The notes under the pieces were generated by a model. It did no database searches and had not been told where the DNA came from. It saw only the letters and a list, made by a program, of their open reading frames with translations. Source: Gemmatimonadota bacterium (GTDB lineage: Bacteria > Gemmatimonadota > Gemmatimonadetes > Gemmatimonadales > GWC2-71-9). From it: DNA of 64,000 nucleotides. Below, in pieces: positions 18,604 to 26,745 of this stretch. The stretch covers positions 962,838 through 1,026,837 of the forward strand of contig JAZKBR010000002.1 of the NCBI GenBank assembly GCA_040388535.1, written 5' to 3'. The translations under genes were made by a program, and so were the position numbers. How positions within the stretch are numbered: the stretch's first letter is position 1; each line of letters opens with the position of its first letter.

Positions 18604-18641
18604 TTGTCCGACCGCGGACGCGCAATTATATCAACGTTGAT
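18604..18641 (+). promoter_or_regulatory. MarR promoter with 12-bp palindromic operator
   Basis: TTGTCC (18604-18609) and TATATC (18627-18632) are 17 bases apart, a good -35/-10 pair. The perfect palindrome ATCAACGTTGAT (18630-18641) overlaps the -10 end and the ATG at 18640. The expected transcription start is at or next to the ATG, so the mRNA may be leaderless. A palindrome here is where a MarR dimer would bind to repress itself. Confidence 0.65.
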
Positions 18642-19104
18642 GCAACTGACTGCGCGCGCCGGATCGCTCCGGCTGGTCCGGGCCCTGGTGGCCTCGCTCG
18701 ATTTTTCCGCACGGGAGGTTGAGGCCACGACCGGCCTGACCAACGCCCAGCTCTTCGTGCTGCGTCAGCTCGCCACCAACGACCATCCGTCGATTAACGA
18801 TCTGGCGCAGCGGATGCGCGCGCGACAGAACACCGTCTCCGCCCTGGTGACCCGGCTCGTGTCGGCCGGGTATGTCGAGCGCGGACAGTCGCCGCTCGAC
18901 GGGCGGCGCGCGGTGCTCTCGCTCACCCGTTCGGGTCGGCGGCTGGTGAAGCACGCGCCCCCGGCACCGCTTGAGCAGCTGCTCGCGGCGCTCGATGCCA
19001 TGTCTCTCAAGGAAGTGCGCGCCCTCGCGCGTGGCCTGGCACCCCTGGTCGACCGACTCGGCGTCAAGCCCGACTTCGCACCGCTCCTCTTCGAGAGCCG
19101 CTGA
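18640..19104 (+). CDS. MarR family transcriptional regulator
   Basis: The product is a 154-residue winged-helix regulator. The HTH runs through SINDLAQRMRARQNTVSALVTRL and the wing through RGQSPLDGRRAVLSLTRSG, the usual MarR DxR motif. A dimerisation helix ends the protein. I reject the in-frame TTG at 18604 because those bases form the -35 element of a strong promoter, and choose ATG 18640 inside the operator palindrome. Its divergent neighbour is the BtuF-like gene; a zinc-ribbon membrane protein and a ClC channel follow closely. Confidence 0.9.
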   Translation: MQLTARAGSLRLVRALVASLDFSAREVEATTGLTNAQLFVLRQLATNDHPSINDLAQRMRARQNTVSALVTRLVSAGYVERGQSPLDGRRAVLSLTRSGRRLVKHAPPAPLEQLLAALDAMSLKEVRALARGLAPLVDRLGVKPDFAPLLFESR

Positions 19105-19107
19105 CCA

Positions 19108-19497
19108 ATGACCGAACAGCAGATCGTCGCCACCCTGGAATCGGCCGGCGGCGCCATCACATCGGCGCCCGCCACGTTGCAGCAATTCGCGCTCGGCGAC
19201 CGGATACTTCGCGCCGGCGGATATCTGTTGCTCGGGGTCGCAGCCGCTGCACTCCTGATTCCGATTCCGATCATTCACCTCGTCGGCATCCCGCTCGCGC
19301 TGCTCATCGGTTGTGTCACCGCCGCGCGACAGCTGGCCCGCACCGCGCGCCTCAAACCGGTCCGCATCGCCTGTCCCAATTGCGGTGCACTGAACCGGGT
19401 CGGCGGCGGACTCGGGTTGCGCACGGCCGATTTGCCTGTCGAACTCAACTGCGACAGCTGCCGGCGGAGCCTCACGCTGCACTGTTCCGGGAAATAG
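19108..19497 (+). CDS. membrane protein with C-terminal zinc ribbon
   Basis: The product has 129 residues. Two closely spaced hydrophobic helices lie at about 36-70 (ILRAGGYLLLGVAAAALLI and IIHLVGIPLALLIGC). The C-terminal half has CPNCG (about 90-94) and CDSC (about 115-118), a four-Cys zinc ribbon. The family is unknown to me. It starts three bases after marR and ends three bases before the ClC gene, so the three genes are likely one transcript. Confidence 0.7.
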   Translation: MTEQQIVATLESAGGAITSAPATLQQFALGDRILRAGGYLLLGVAAAALLIPIPIIHLVGIPLALLIGCVTAARQLARTARLKPVRIACPNCGALNRVGGGLGLRTADLPVELNCDSCRRSLTLHCSGK

Positions 19498-19500
19498 TCC

Positions 19501-21285
19501 GTGGCGACCAGCTTCGATCCTGAAGGCAATCCCGATCGCCGGATTCCGCTCATCGCCGCCCTCGCGGTGGTGGTCGGACTCGCCGGCGGCCTCGCGGCGG
19601 CGCTACTCACTGCGCTCATCCGGCTCATTACCCACGTCGCGTTCGAAGGACGGCTGTCCTTTACTCCGGCGGATCCCGCCGCCACACATCTCGGGCCCGC
19701 AGTCATCCTGGTGCCAATCGCCGGCGCGCTCATCATTGGCATGATGGCGCGCTGGGGCTCAGAGGCGATTCGCGGCCACGGCATTCCCGAAGTGATGGAC
19801 CGGATCCTTCACGCCGAATCGAGGATCCCGGCCAAGCTCACCATCCTCAAGCCACTCTCGGCGGCTGTCGCCATTGGCACCGGCGGCCCCTTCGGGTCGG
19901 AAGGACCGATCATCGCCACCGGTGGCGCCCTCGGTTCGCTGCTCGGTCAGGTGACTCACGTCACTGCCGATGAACGGAAGACGCTCCTCGCCGCCGGCGC
20001 AGCGGCCGGTATGGCGGCGACGTTTGGTGCACCCGTTGCGGCTGTCCTCCTCGCCATCGAACTGCTGCTCTTCGAGTTCCGCGCTCGCTCCATCGTTCCA
20101 GTGGCGCTCGCTGCCTGCGCCGCTACCTCGATCCGCTTGCTCCTCCTCGGCAGCGCGCCGATTTTTCCGATGCCCAACGTCCTCGAGCCCTCCGGCCTCG
20201 CGCTCGTCTGCTATGCGCTGCTGGGTGGCGCGATCGGCGCCGTGTCGGTCGGTATCACGAAGTCGCTCTTCAAGGTGGAAGACCTCTTCGAGAAGTTGCC
20301 GTTGCACTGGATGTGGTGGCCGCTCGTGGGTGCCGTCGTGGTCGGCTTGGCTGGCTATCTCGACCCCCGTATTCTCGGCGTCGGCCCCGACAACATCATC
20401 AACTCGCTCGCGGGTCGGCTCACCATCGCAGCGACCGCCGCGCTTCTCCTGCTCAAGTTTATTGCGTGGGTCTGCTACCTCGGCAGCGGGACCTCAGGTG
20501 GCACCCTGGCACCGCTCTTCACCTTCGGCAGCGGACTGGGTGCGATCGCGGGTGCCGTCGCGGCGGCTCACTTTCCAGAACTCGGTATTGCACCACCGGT
20601 GGCGGCGCTTGTGGGGATGGCCGCGATGTTTGCAGGGGCCTCGCGCGCGTTGCTGACCTCGGTCGTGTTCGCCTTCGAGACCACGCGTCAGCCGCTGGGG
20701 CTCCTGCCGTTGCTCGCGGGATGCACCAGCGCCTTCCTCATTTCGCGATTGCTGATGCGGCAGTCGATCATGACCGAGAAGCTCGCCCGGCGAGGCATTC
20801 TCGTGCAGGACGAATACGCCGTTGATTACCTCGCTCGCGTCACCGTAGGGAGCGCGATGACCACGGATGTACAGGTAGTTCACGCGAGTGATGCAATCGC
20901 GTCGGTCGCGGTGACGGGCGCGCATCACGTCGCTACCGGACACCAGGGCTTTCCGGTTCTCGACGCTACCGGCGAGCTGGTCGGCGTGGTGACCATGCGC
21001 GACCTGCGGCAACCATGCGTGAGCCAGCGAGTGGGCGACCTGGTCCGGCAGCCAGCGGTCGTCGCCTATCCCGATCAATCGCTCCGGGACGCGGCCGACA
21101 TCATGGTTCGTGAATCAGTCGGACGTCTCCCCGTGGTCACCCGAACCTCACCACGAAAGCTGGTCGGGATCATCTCTCGCTCCGACCTGCTCCGTGCGCA
21201 CGCACCCCGGTTGCGAGCCGCCGAACATCGCCATCAGCATATGGATTTCCACTCCGTCACCGGTGGGGTCTTCCGGGGCGAGTAA
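19501..21285 (+). CDS. ClC chloride channel/antiporter with CBS pair
   Basis: The product has 594 residues from GTG 19501. Ten or more helices form the ClC core. Selectivity motifs are GHGIP (residues 92-96, where many members have GSGIP), GSEGP with the gating Glu E134, and GSGTSGGTLAPLF. A pair of CBS domains fills residues about 440-594 (ending IISRSDLLRAH) and would bind adenine nucleotides to regulate gating. The family moves chloride or related anions across the inner membrane, either as channels or as H+ antiporters; the central His may affect anion choice. It follows marR and the zinc-ribbon gene. Confidence 0.92.
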   Translation: MATSFDPEGNPDRRIPLIAALAVVVGLAGGLAAALLTALIRLITHVAFEGRLSFTPADPAATHLGPAVILVPIAGALIIGMMARWGSEAIRGHGIPEVMDRILHAESRIPAKLTILKPLSAAVAIGTGGPFGSEGPIIATGGALGSLLGQVTHVTADERKTLLAAGAAAGMAATFGAPVAAVLLAIELLLFEFRARSIVPVALAACAATSIRLLLLGSAPIFPMPNVLEPSGLALVCYALLGGAIGAVSVGITKSLFKVEDLFEKLPLHWMWWPLVGAVVVGLAGYLDPRILGVGPDNIINSLAGRLTIAATAALLLLKFIAWVCYLGSGTSGGTLAPLFTFGSGLGAIAGAVAAAHFPELGIAPPVAALVGMAAMFAGASRALLTSVVFAFETTRQPLGLLPLLAGCTSAFLISRLLMRQSIMTEKLARRGILVQDEYAVDYLARVTVGSAMTTDVQVVHASDAIASVAVTGAHHVATGHQGFPVLDATGELVGVVTMRDLRQPCVSQRVGDLVRQPAVVAYPDQSLRDAADIMVRESVGRLPVVTRTSPRKLVGIISRSDLLRAHAPRLRAAEHRHQHMDFHSVTGGVFRGE

Positions 21286-21306
21286 CCGGCGCGGCTATCT
21301 TCGAGA

Positions 21307-21960
21307 ATGGATTCGCTCCGACGGCCCCCGCGCCAGGTCTACTGGCTTGCCGGACTCTTTCTCGCCCTGTCGGCGCTGGTGGTGAGCGGGGTCGAACTTC
21401 CCTGGGACGATGCGATCCTGCAGGTCATCGGCGGCTGGCGCACGCCGGCCCGCACCGACTGGATGCTCTTCTTCACCTTTCTCGGCAACGGCCTCATCGA
21501 AGTGCCGATGGCATTTGGTGTCGCGTGGCTCCTGTGGCGACTCGGGCGCCCGGCGCACGCGAAACGCTATCTGCTCGCCGGTGTGACCGGCGAACTCTTC
21601 TATCTGGCCGTGAAAGGGCTCTTCCACCGGCCGCGCCCCTCGGTCATCGAGCGACTCGGCGATGCGGGCTGGTATTCCTACCCGTCGGGGCACACAATGA
21701 TGGGGCCGGTGCTCTGGAGTTTCGGGTTTCTCCTGCTCGCGAGTGCCATCACGAATCGTCTCGCGAAGCGCCTGCTCACGACCGTGGCGATCGCGGTGCC
21801 GTTGCTGCTCGGCATGTCACGCCTTTACCTCGGCGTGCACTACCCCAGTGACGTGCTCGGTGCCCTCTTGCTCGGTAGCGCCTGGGTCGTCTGGTGGTGG
21901 CCGCGCTCCGACTCCGATCGAAGCATCACCTCCACCTCCTCCGCCCCCGCCATCAGGTAA
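21307..21960 (+). CDS. PAP2 family membrane phosphatase
   Basis: The product has 217 residues and about six helices. The three PAP2 phosphatase motifs are complete: KGLFHRPRP, PSGHT, and SRLYLGVHYPSDVLG, giving the catalytic His pair. These enzymes remove phosphate from lipid substrates such as undecaprenyl or phosphatidylglycerol phosphate, in or near the periplasm. The last 40 codons overlap the 3' end of the kinase gene on the other strand (121 bases tail to tail). Confidence 0.9.
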   Translation: MDSLRRPPRQVYWLAGLFLALSALVVSGVELPWDDAILQVIGGWRTPARTDWMLFFTFLGNGLIEVPMAFGVAWLLWRLGRPAHAKRYLLAGVTGELFYLAVKGLFHRPRPSVIERLGDAGWYSYPSGHTMMGPVLWSFGFLLLASAITNRLAKRLLTTVAIAVPLLLGMSRLYLGVHYPSDVLGALLLGSAWVVWWWPRSDSDRSITSTSSAPAIR

Positions 21961-23762
21961 TCGATTCGTTCGGCGAGCATCCGTGCTGCGTCGAGGTCCG
22001 CCGTCAGTGCCGCGCTCTCGGCGCGCCCGGCCGCCATGCGGAGCAGCCCGACCCGCAACGTCTCGATCGCGGCCACCGCTCGCTCCAGCCGTTCGCCCCA
22101 CTCTCCTGCTTCACCGCGATCGAGGTGCTCGCGTGCCACGATCGCCTCCCGCTCGAGCCGCCCGACCACGCGTGGCAGGTCAGCGAGTGCGGCCCGCTGC
22201 CCCGCGGGTAGCGCATCGAAGAGGGTTTCTGTGGCCGAGCCGAGGGCGGTCTCGGTCGGACGCGACTTGGCCCAGTCGTGCCGATCGGCAGTCGGCAGCC
22301 CGATCGTGGCGATCTTCCCCATGATGCGGCCGAGCGGGCCATTCCAGACCCAGCGTCGGAGCCGCGCAAACGGATCGACCGGCCGGAGCCGGCGTCCTGG
22401 GAAGATCAGGCCGAAGAGCCCACCCCCGACCGTCGCCATCGTGGCGAGGCCGAAGAAGCCGAAGAAGTTCTTCGACGCGTAGTAGTCGTGGCTGAGGAAG
22501 ACGCCACCGAAGAGCGAAAAGATCACGGCCGCGAGGGAGGCATAGGTCCCCACGCGTACCAGCTTCGGGAACCAGTGAATCGGCCGCAGCTCGTCGTAGC
22601 GCAGCTCTTCTTCCTGACGCGCGAGTGCGACGTCGAGTCCCTGTCGCAGGTCGTCGAGAGTCACTCCCGCTTCGAGTGCGCGACGCGTCTGCGAGATGCG
22701 CCAGAGTCCGTGACCGACCCACGGCAACACCGTTGCCTTGGCGCAGAGAATCAGGAAGATGATCGAGCCGAGGTTCCAGGTGCTGTTGCTCGCATTGGCC
22801 ACATACGCCATCGTGCCCAGCCCATAGAAGAAGCACGACCAGATGACGTAGATCCCCTTCAGCTCGCGGCCGCGATTGACCCACACGCGCACCGGCACCG
22901 CGAGTTCTGCTGTCGCCACTGTGGTGGGCGCCATCGCCTCGGCCATCGCTTCGGCAGTGGCGAAGCGGTCGTCGGGATTCTTGGAGAGTGCGCGGTCGAT
23001 CGTCTGCGCCAGCGCCAGCGGCGTTTGCGGGGCAACACTCAGCAACGGCGGAGCCGGGCGGGTAAGGTGCTGAGCGAGCAGCTCGCGCACATCGCCGGCA
23101 AAGGGCGGCCGACCACTCAGGCAATGGAAGCCCATGGCGCCCAGCGCATAGAGGTCGCTCCGCCCGTCGACGGCTTCGCCAGCGGCCTGCTCCGGTGCGA
23201 CGTACTCCGGTGTTCCGACAATTCGTCCGCCGCTCACATCGGGGGCATCCACCAGCCGCGCGATGCCGAAGTCGGTGACTACCGCGCGGTTGCCATCGTC
23301 ATCGAGGAGGATGTTGTCGGGCTTGATGTCGCGATGAATGACACCCTGCGCGTGCGCGTAGGCGAGGGCGTAGGCGGTATCGCGCAACAGGCGCGAGGCA
23401 TCGTGGGCCGCGAGACGGTGGACGCGGCGCAGACGTTCGCCCAGCGTCTCTCCCGCCACGTAGCGCATCGCATAGAACACGAACGGACCGATCTCCTCGA
23501 CGGCGTGAATCGGCACGATGTTGGGATGCGCCAGGCGCGCGGCCATTCGCGCTTCGCGCAGGAAGCTTTCGCGCAGCCCGGGCACGGCCGCTCGCTCCGG
23601 AGGAAGCAGCTTGAGCGCTACGGGTCGGTCGAGCCGGACATCGCGCGCGAGGTAGACGATCCCCATCCCGCCACGACCGAGCTCACGCTCGAGCGAATAG
23701 CGGCCGGCGAGGGCGGCCTGAAGGGCGAGAAAGAGATCGTCTGGCGCTGTGGCGGGGAGCAT
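21840..23762 (-). CDS. membrane Ser/Thr protein kinase
   Basis: The product has 640 residues. The N-terminal Hanks-type kinase has GRGGMG (29-34), the ATP lysine K51, HRDIKPDN (143-150) and DFG (164-166), so it looks active. After about residue 300 there are four predicted helices (around 304-325, 330-352, 400-420 and 430-455). A soluble, Glu/Arg-rich and probably helical C-terminal region ends the protein. There are no PASTA or WD40 repeats. Multi-span Ser/Thr kinases of this kind are frequent in Gemmatimonadota and Acidobacteria. The end of the gene overlaps PAP2 antisense, and its start is divergent to a PD40 lipoprotein. Confidence 0.9.
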   Translation of the reverse strand: MLPATAPDDLFLALQAALAGRYSLERELGRGGMGIVYLARDVRLDRPVALKLLPPERAAVPGLRESFLREARMAARLAHPNIVPIHAVEEIGPFVFYAMRYVAGETLGERLRRVHRLAAHDASRLLRDTAYALAYAHAQGVIHRDIKPDNILLDDDGNRAVVTDFGIARLVDAPDVSGGRIVGTPEYVAPEQAAGEAVDGRSDLYALGAMGFHCLSGRPPFAGDVRELLAQHLTRPAPPLLSVAPQTPLALAQTIDRALSKNPDDRFATAEAMAEAMAPTTVATAELAVPVRVWVNRGRELKGIYVIWSCFFYGLGTMAYVANASNSTWNLGSIIFLILCAKATVLPWVGHGLWRISQTRRALEAGVTLDDLRQGLDVALARQEEELRYDELRPIHWFPKLVRVGTYASLAAVIFSLFGGVFLSHDYYASKNFFGFFGLATMATVGGGLFGLIFPGRRLRPVDPFARLRRWVWNGPLGRIMGKIATIGLPTADRHDWAKSRPTETALGSATETLFDALPAGQRAALADLPRVVGRLEREAIVAREHLDRGEAGEWGERLERAVAAIETLRVGLLRMAAGRAESAALTADLDAARMLAERIDYLMAGAEEVEVMLRSESERGHHQTTQALPSKRAPSTSLG

Positions 23763-23913
23763 TCAGGAAGAATACGCCGACGGCACGGGAGACGTTTCAT
23801 GGTGTGACAGGCCGGGGGCCGCTTGGATCCTATGTGACCCGAGTAGGTCTGCGCTGGTCAATGAGTGTTCCAACTGTGACATTTCTGGAACGTCTCCAAC
23901 CCCCGAGCTCCGA

Positions 23914-24933
23914 ATGCGATTGAGGTCACTCCTCCCCCTGCTTGCGGTGGCAGGCTTCTCGGTCGGGTGCACCGAGAACCCCACGCTCGCCGGAGTGAAT
24001 CCACCAGGGTTGAATGTTGGCTCACTCGTTGTCGCGCGCACTGAGTTCTTTCTCGGCAACCAGCTGGGTGGTCCGCGACAGATTGTGGTTGACCCGTCGA
24101 GCGGGGCGTCACTGACACCCGCCACATGGCTCCCAGTCGGATACCCGGATCAAGGAGTGCACGATCTCAATTTCTCGCGCGATGGCAAATGGATGGCCTG
24201 GATCCAGACGCGGGGAGACCCCTCGGCGCCGTGCTACCAGTTTGTTGACTATTGCCAGTCGCTTGATCGACCGACGCAGGAGCTCTTCGTCTCGCGAGTC
24301 GGTTCGGGTCGTGCGACACTCCTGACCCCGCAATACAACTACGACGGACCGGCGACCTTCTCGCCTGACGGTTCGCGCCTGGTCTTCCTGCGTACCTATT
24401 ACGATGGCGACCAGCAGATGATCACGGTGGGACGGGACGGAGAGAATCTCGAACCGGTCCTGCAAAAGACTCCGCGCCGCCGGAGCACCCCCGAATGGTC
24501 CCCCGACGGCAAGTCGATTCTCTACCTGCAACCCGACGCGGAGGCGCTCTATGTCGTCACTCCCGATGGCAAGACAAATAGCGCGCTGACCGCGAATCGG
24601 TCGATCGGCGGCCCCGCCAGCTGGGCACCGACGGGGGAGCGTATTGCGGTAATCGCGCGCGATCGGATTTCAGGGTTCGGGCCCGATGACATTGCGTTGC
24701 TGGTGCTGGACCGTACCGGGCAGGAGATCACCAGGGCGCCGTTTGGCTGGCAGGGCCGCTCGCAACGCCCGGTCTGGTCGCCGGATGGGACCAGGATCGC
24801 CTACTGCCAATCTGAGGTCGTCGAAGACAAGTATGTGCGCAGCGTGGTTCGGATCCTCGATATCGCCACGGGCGCCAGCACGACTATCACCCCGCAGAAC
24901 TTCAGCGACTGCAACCCGATCTGGCGACCCTAG
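23914..24933 (+). CDS. lipoprotein with PD40/TolB-like beta-propeller
   Basis: The product has 339 residues. A lipobox-like FSVGC places the lipidated Cys at 19, and ATG 23914 is the start that puts it at the end of a signal peptide. The mature part has repeated PD40 units, such as NFSRDGKWMAW, TFSPDGSRLVF, EWSPDGKSILY, SWAPTGERIAV and VWSPDGTRIAY, which form a TolB-like propeller. Its ligand or partner is unknown. It is divergent to the Ser/Thr kinase and convergent with DUF1330. Confidence 0.88.
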   Translation: MRLRSLLPLLAVAGFSVGCTENPTLAGVNPPGLNVGSLVVARTEFFLGNQLGGPRQIVVDPSSGASLTPATWLPVGYPDQGVHDLNFSRDGKWMAWIQTRGDPSAPCYQFVDYCQSLDRPTQELFVSRVGSGRATLLTPQYNYDGPATFSPDGSRLVFLRTYYDGDQQMITVGRDGENLEPVLQKTPRRRSTPEWSPDGKSILYLQPDAEALYVVTPDGKTNSALTANRSIGGPASWAPTGERIAVIARDRISGFGPDDIALLVLDRTGQEITRAPFGWQGRSQRPVWSPDGTRIAYCQSEVVEDKYVRSVVRILDIATGASTTITPQNFSDCNPIWRP

Positions 24934-24934
24934 A

Positions 24935-25174
24935 TCACGGCCGGAGATTCCTCGCCGCCTGATACTCCGGATCGTTGTATAGCCCCAGCGCGGCTTCGCG
25001 GGAAGGAAAGCGGATGATCGCGTGCATCGTTCGCGCCGATCCCTCCAGCGCATGCGCAGCCAGGTCCGAGGCCAGCACCTCGCCACCATACCGCGGCAGC
25101 AACGCCATCACCGCCGGTGGATAACGCTGGAACGCCACCGCGTCGATGATGTCGTAGCTGCCGATGTAGTACAC
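24935..25174 (-). CDS. DUF1330 family protein
   Basis: The product is a 79-residue dimeric alpha-beta barrel-type protein of the DUF1330 group (YYIGSYDIIDAVAFQRYP at the start, IIRFPSREAALGLYNDPEY near the end). The function of the family is not established. GTG 25174 is the most likely start, eight bases after the DinB stop; the long frame upstream of it overlaps DinB in another phase. It is probably cotranscribed with the DinB gene. Confidence 0.75.
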   Translation of the reverse strand: MYYIGSYDIIDAVAFQRYPPAVMALLPRYGGEVLASDLAAHALEGSARTMHAIIRFPSREAALGLYNDPEYQAARNLRP

Positions 25175-25181
25175 CGCCGTC

Positions 25182-25691
25182 TCAGCTCCCCACGCCGGTC
25201 TGGGCCTGATGCAGCACGCCAATGAGCTGCACCTGTCCCGCATGATAGATGCCGTGGCAGGTGACGCCGAGCACCAGGTCAGCGTTCTCCGCGCTGGAGC
25301 GAGCCGCCGCTGCGGTCCCCGCTTCGTAACGGTCGATCGCCGCGCGCAGTGCCGCCTGCTGCTCCGCAACCGTGGCGAGAATGTCATTCCAGCTCAGCGG
25401 CCACTCCGCCGTAAGCTTGAACCAGTCGGCGCCATCAACGGGAAACGCCCCACCATCCTCCTGGAGTATCTGCGCTACCGCACCGCGCACGCACCACGCG
25501 TGATGCAGCGCGAGCTCGGCGATGTTGTGCCTCCCCGGCCCCGGCCGCCAGAAGGCCGTCTCCGCGCTGACAGCCGCCAGTGCGGTGCGCAGGTTGGCGC
25601 CGTGCCACGCCTCCCCATCGTACCCTTCGTCTGCGAGCCGGCGCAGCGTCGTCGCGCTGCTCTGTGCCGGGGAAATTGTCGAGCTTTTCAT
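25182..25691 (-). CDS. DinB family protein
   Basis: The product is a 169-residue four-helix bundle. The metal-binding histidines of DinB/YfiT proteins appear in HNIAELALHHAWC and CHGIYHAGQ. Members include thiol transferases and damage-inducible proteins, so the activity is open. Its start faces an AraC regulator across a 71-base gap, which suggests that the regulator controls it. DUF1330 follows immediately. Confidence 0.85.
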   Translation of the reverse strand: MKSSTISPAQSSATTLRRLADEGYDGEAWHGANLRTALAAVSAETAFWRPGPGRHNIAELALHHAWCVRGAVAQILQEDGGAFPVDGADWFKLTAEWPLSWNDILATVAEQQAALRAAIDRYEAGTAAAARSSAENADLVLGVTCHGIYHAGQVQLIGVLHQAQTGVGS

Positions 25692-25762
25692 GGCGTTTCC
25701 GTTCCCTGTTCGTGGTCCGTAAGTTCAGGTGCGCGACGCGAGCCGCCGCGCTACGTTGAGGT

Positions 25763-26680
25763 ATGCTAGTGGCCACGGGAGCGAGCAACTTGGGGAAAAT
25801 TGCGGGGGCGTTGCCGCACGCATTGGCGCGCCGTGCGCGTGACGGCGCGCCGGCCGCAACCACTGGTGTCGCGCTCGCGACGGGTGAGGGATGGTCGGTT
25901 GCGGATGTGATCTGCACTGCCGGCCCGGACGATCGCGCGTTCGAGGAGCGGCACACGCGGATGTCGATTGCGATCACGCTTGCGGGCACGTTCCAGTATC
26001 GCTCCGGTCGAGGGCGCGCGTTTATGACGCCCGGCGCGCTGCTGCTTGGCAATGCGGGTGAGTGTTTCGAGTGCGGCCACGAACACGCGGCGGGCGATCG
26101 CTGCATCGCCTTTCGTTATGAGGCCGAACTCTTCGACCGGATTGCGGCCGATGCCGGCGTGAAGCGGAGCGAGCGGCGCTTCCATACGCCGCGGTTGCCC
26201 CCCACGAAGCGAATCTCTCCACTCGCGGTGCGCGCGGCAGCAGCGGCCGACGACCCGGCGTCGCTCGCGTGGGAAGAACTCGCCGTCGAACTCGCGGCGA
26301 CAGCGCTGCGTGACAGCACAGTGACCTCGCTCTCGAATGTGGCTCTCACCTCTGCGGCCACCGCGCGCGTGACCGAGAGTGTTCGTCGCATCGAAGCAAG
26401 CCCCGCCGAACCCTGGCGTTTGCAGCAACTCGCCGCCGACGCCGGGCAGAGCCCATATCATTACCTGCGAATCTTCCAGCAGGTCGCCGGCGTGACCCCG
26501 CACCAGTTCATCTTGCGGGCGCGCCTGCGCGAGGCCGCCCGCCAGCTGCACGCCGAAGACACAAGGGTGATCGAGATTGCGTTCACTGCGGGCTTTGGCG
26601 ACCTGTCGAACTTCAACAAATCCTTCCGCGCCGAGTTTGGCGTCACCCCGCGCGAATGGCGGGCGGGCCGAGGCCGCTGA
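25763..26680 (+). CDS. AraC family transcriptional regulator
   Basis: The product has 305 residues. The N-terminal part (about 40-130) looks like a cupin-type sensing domain with GALLLGNAGECFECGHEH, which includes Cys and His residues. The C-terminal AraC domain has two HTH motifs: WRLQQLAADAGQSPYHYLRIFQ and VIEIAFTAGFGDLSNFNKSFR, ending FGVTPREWR. It is divergent to DinB/DUF1330, the probable target. The Cys/His-rich sensing core could respond to metal or to a thiol-reactive agent; that is inference. Confidence 0.88.
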   Translation: MLVATGASNLGKIAGALPHALARRARDGAPAATTGVALATGEGWSVADVICTAGPDDRAFEERHTRMSIAITLAGTFQYRSGRGRAFMTPGALLLGNAGECFECGHEHAAGDRCIAFRYEAELFDRIAADAGVKRSERRFHTPRLPPTKRISPLAVRAAAAADDPASLAWEELAVELAATALRDSTVTSLSNVALTSAATARVTESVRRIEASPAEPWRLQQLAADAGQSPYHYLRIFQQVAGVTPHQFILRARLREAARQLHAEDTRVIEIAFTAGFGDLSNFNKSFRAEFGVTPREWRAGRGR

Positions 26681-26745
26681 CCCGGGCAGGCGAGCGATGT
26701 GGTTGACGCCTCGAATCCGATTGCGTATTGGCCCGTAGGAACCGA

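Noticed and set aside
18604-18639. TTG start for the MarR gene
   Set aside because: Those bases form the -35 and -10 of a well-spaced promoter, and the added 12 residues have no family match.
22278-23807. Plus-strand open frame of 509 codons opposite the Ser/Thr kinase
   Set aside because: Antisense shadow of a kinase with intact catalytic motifs.
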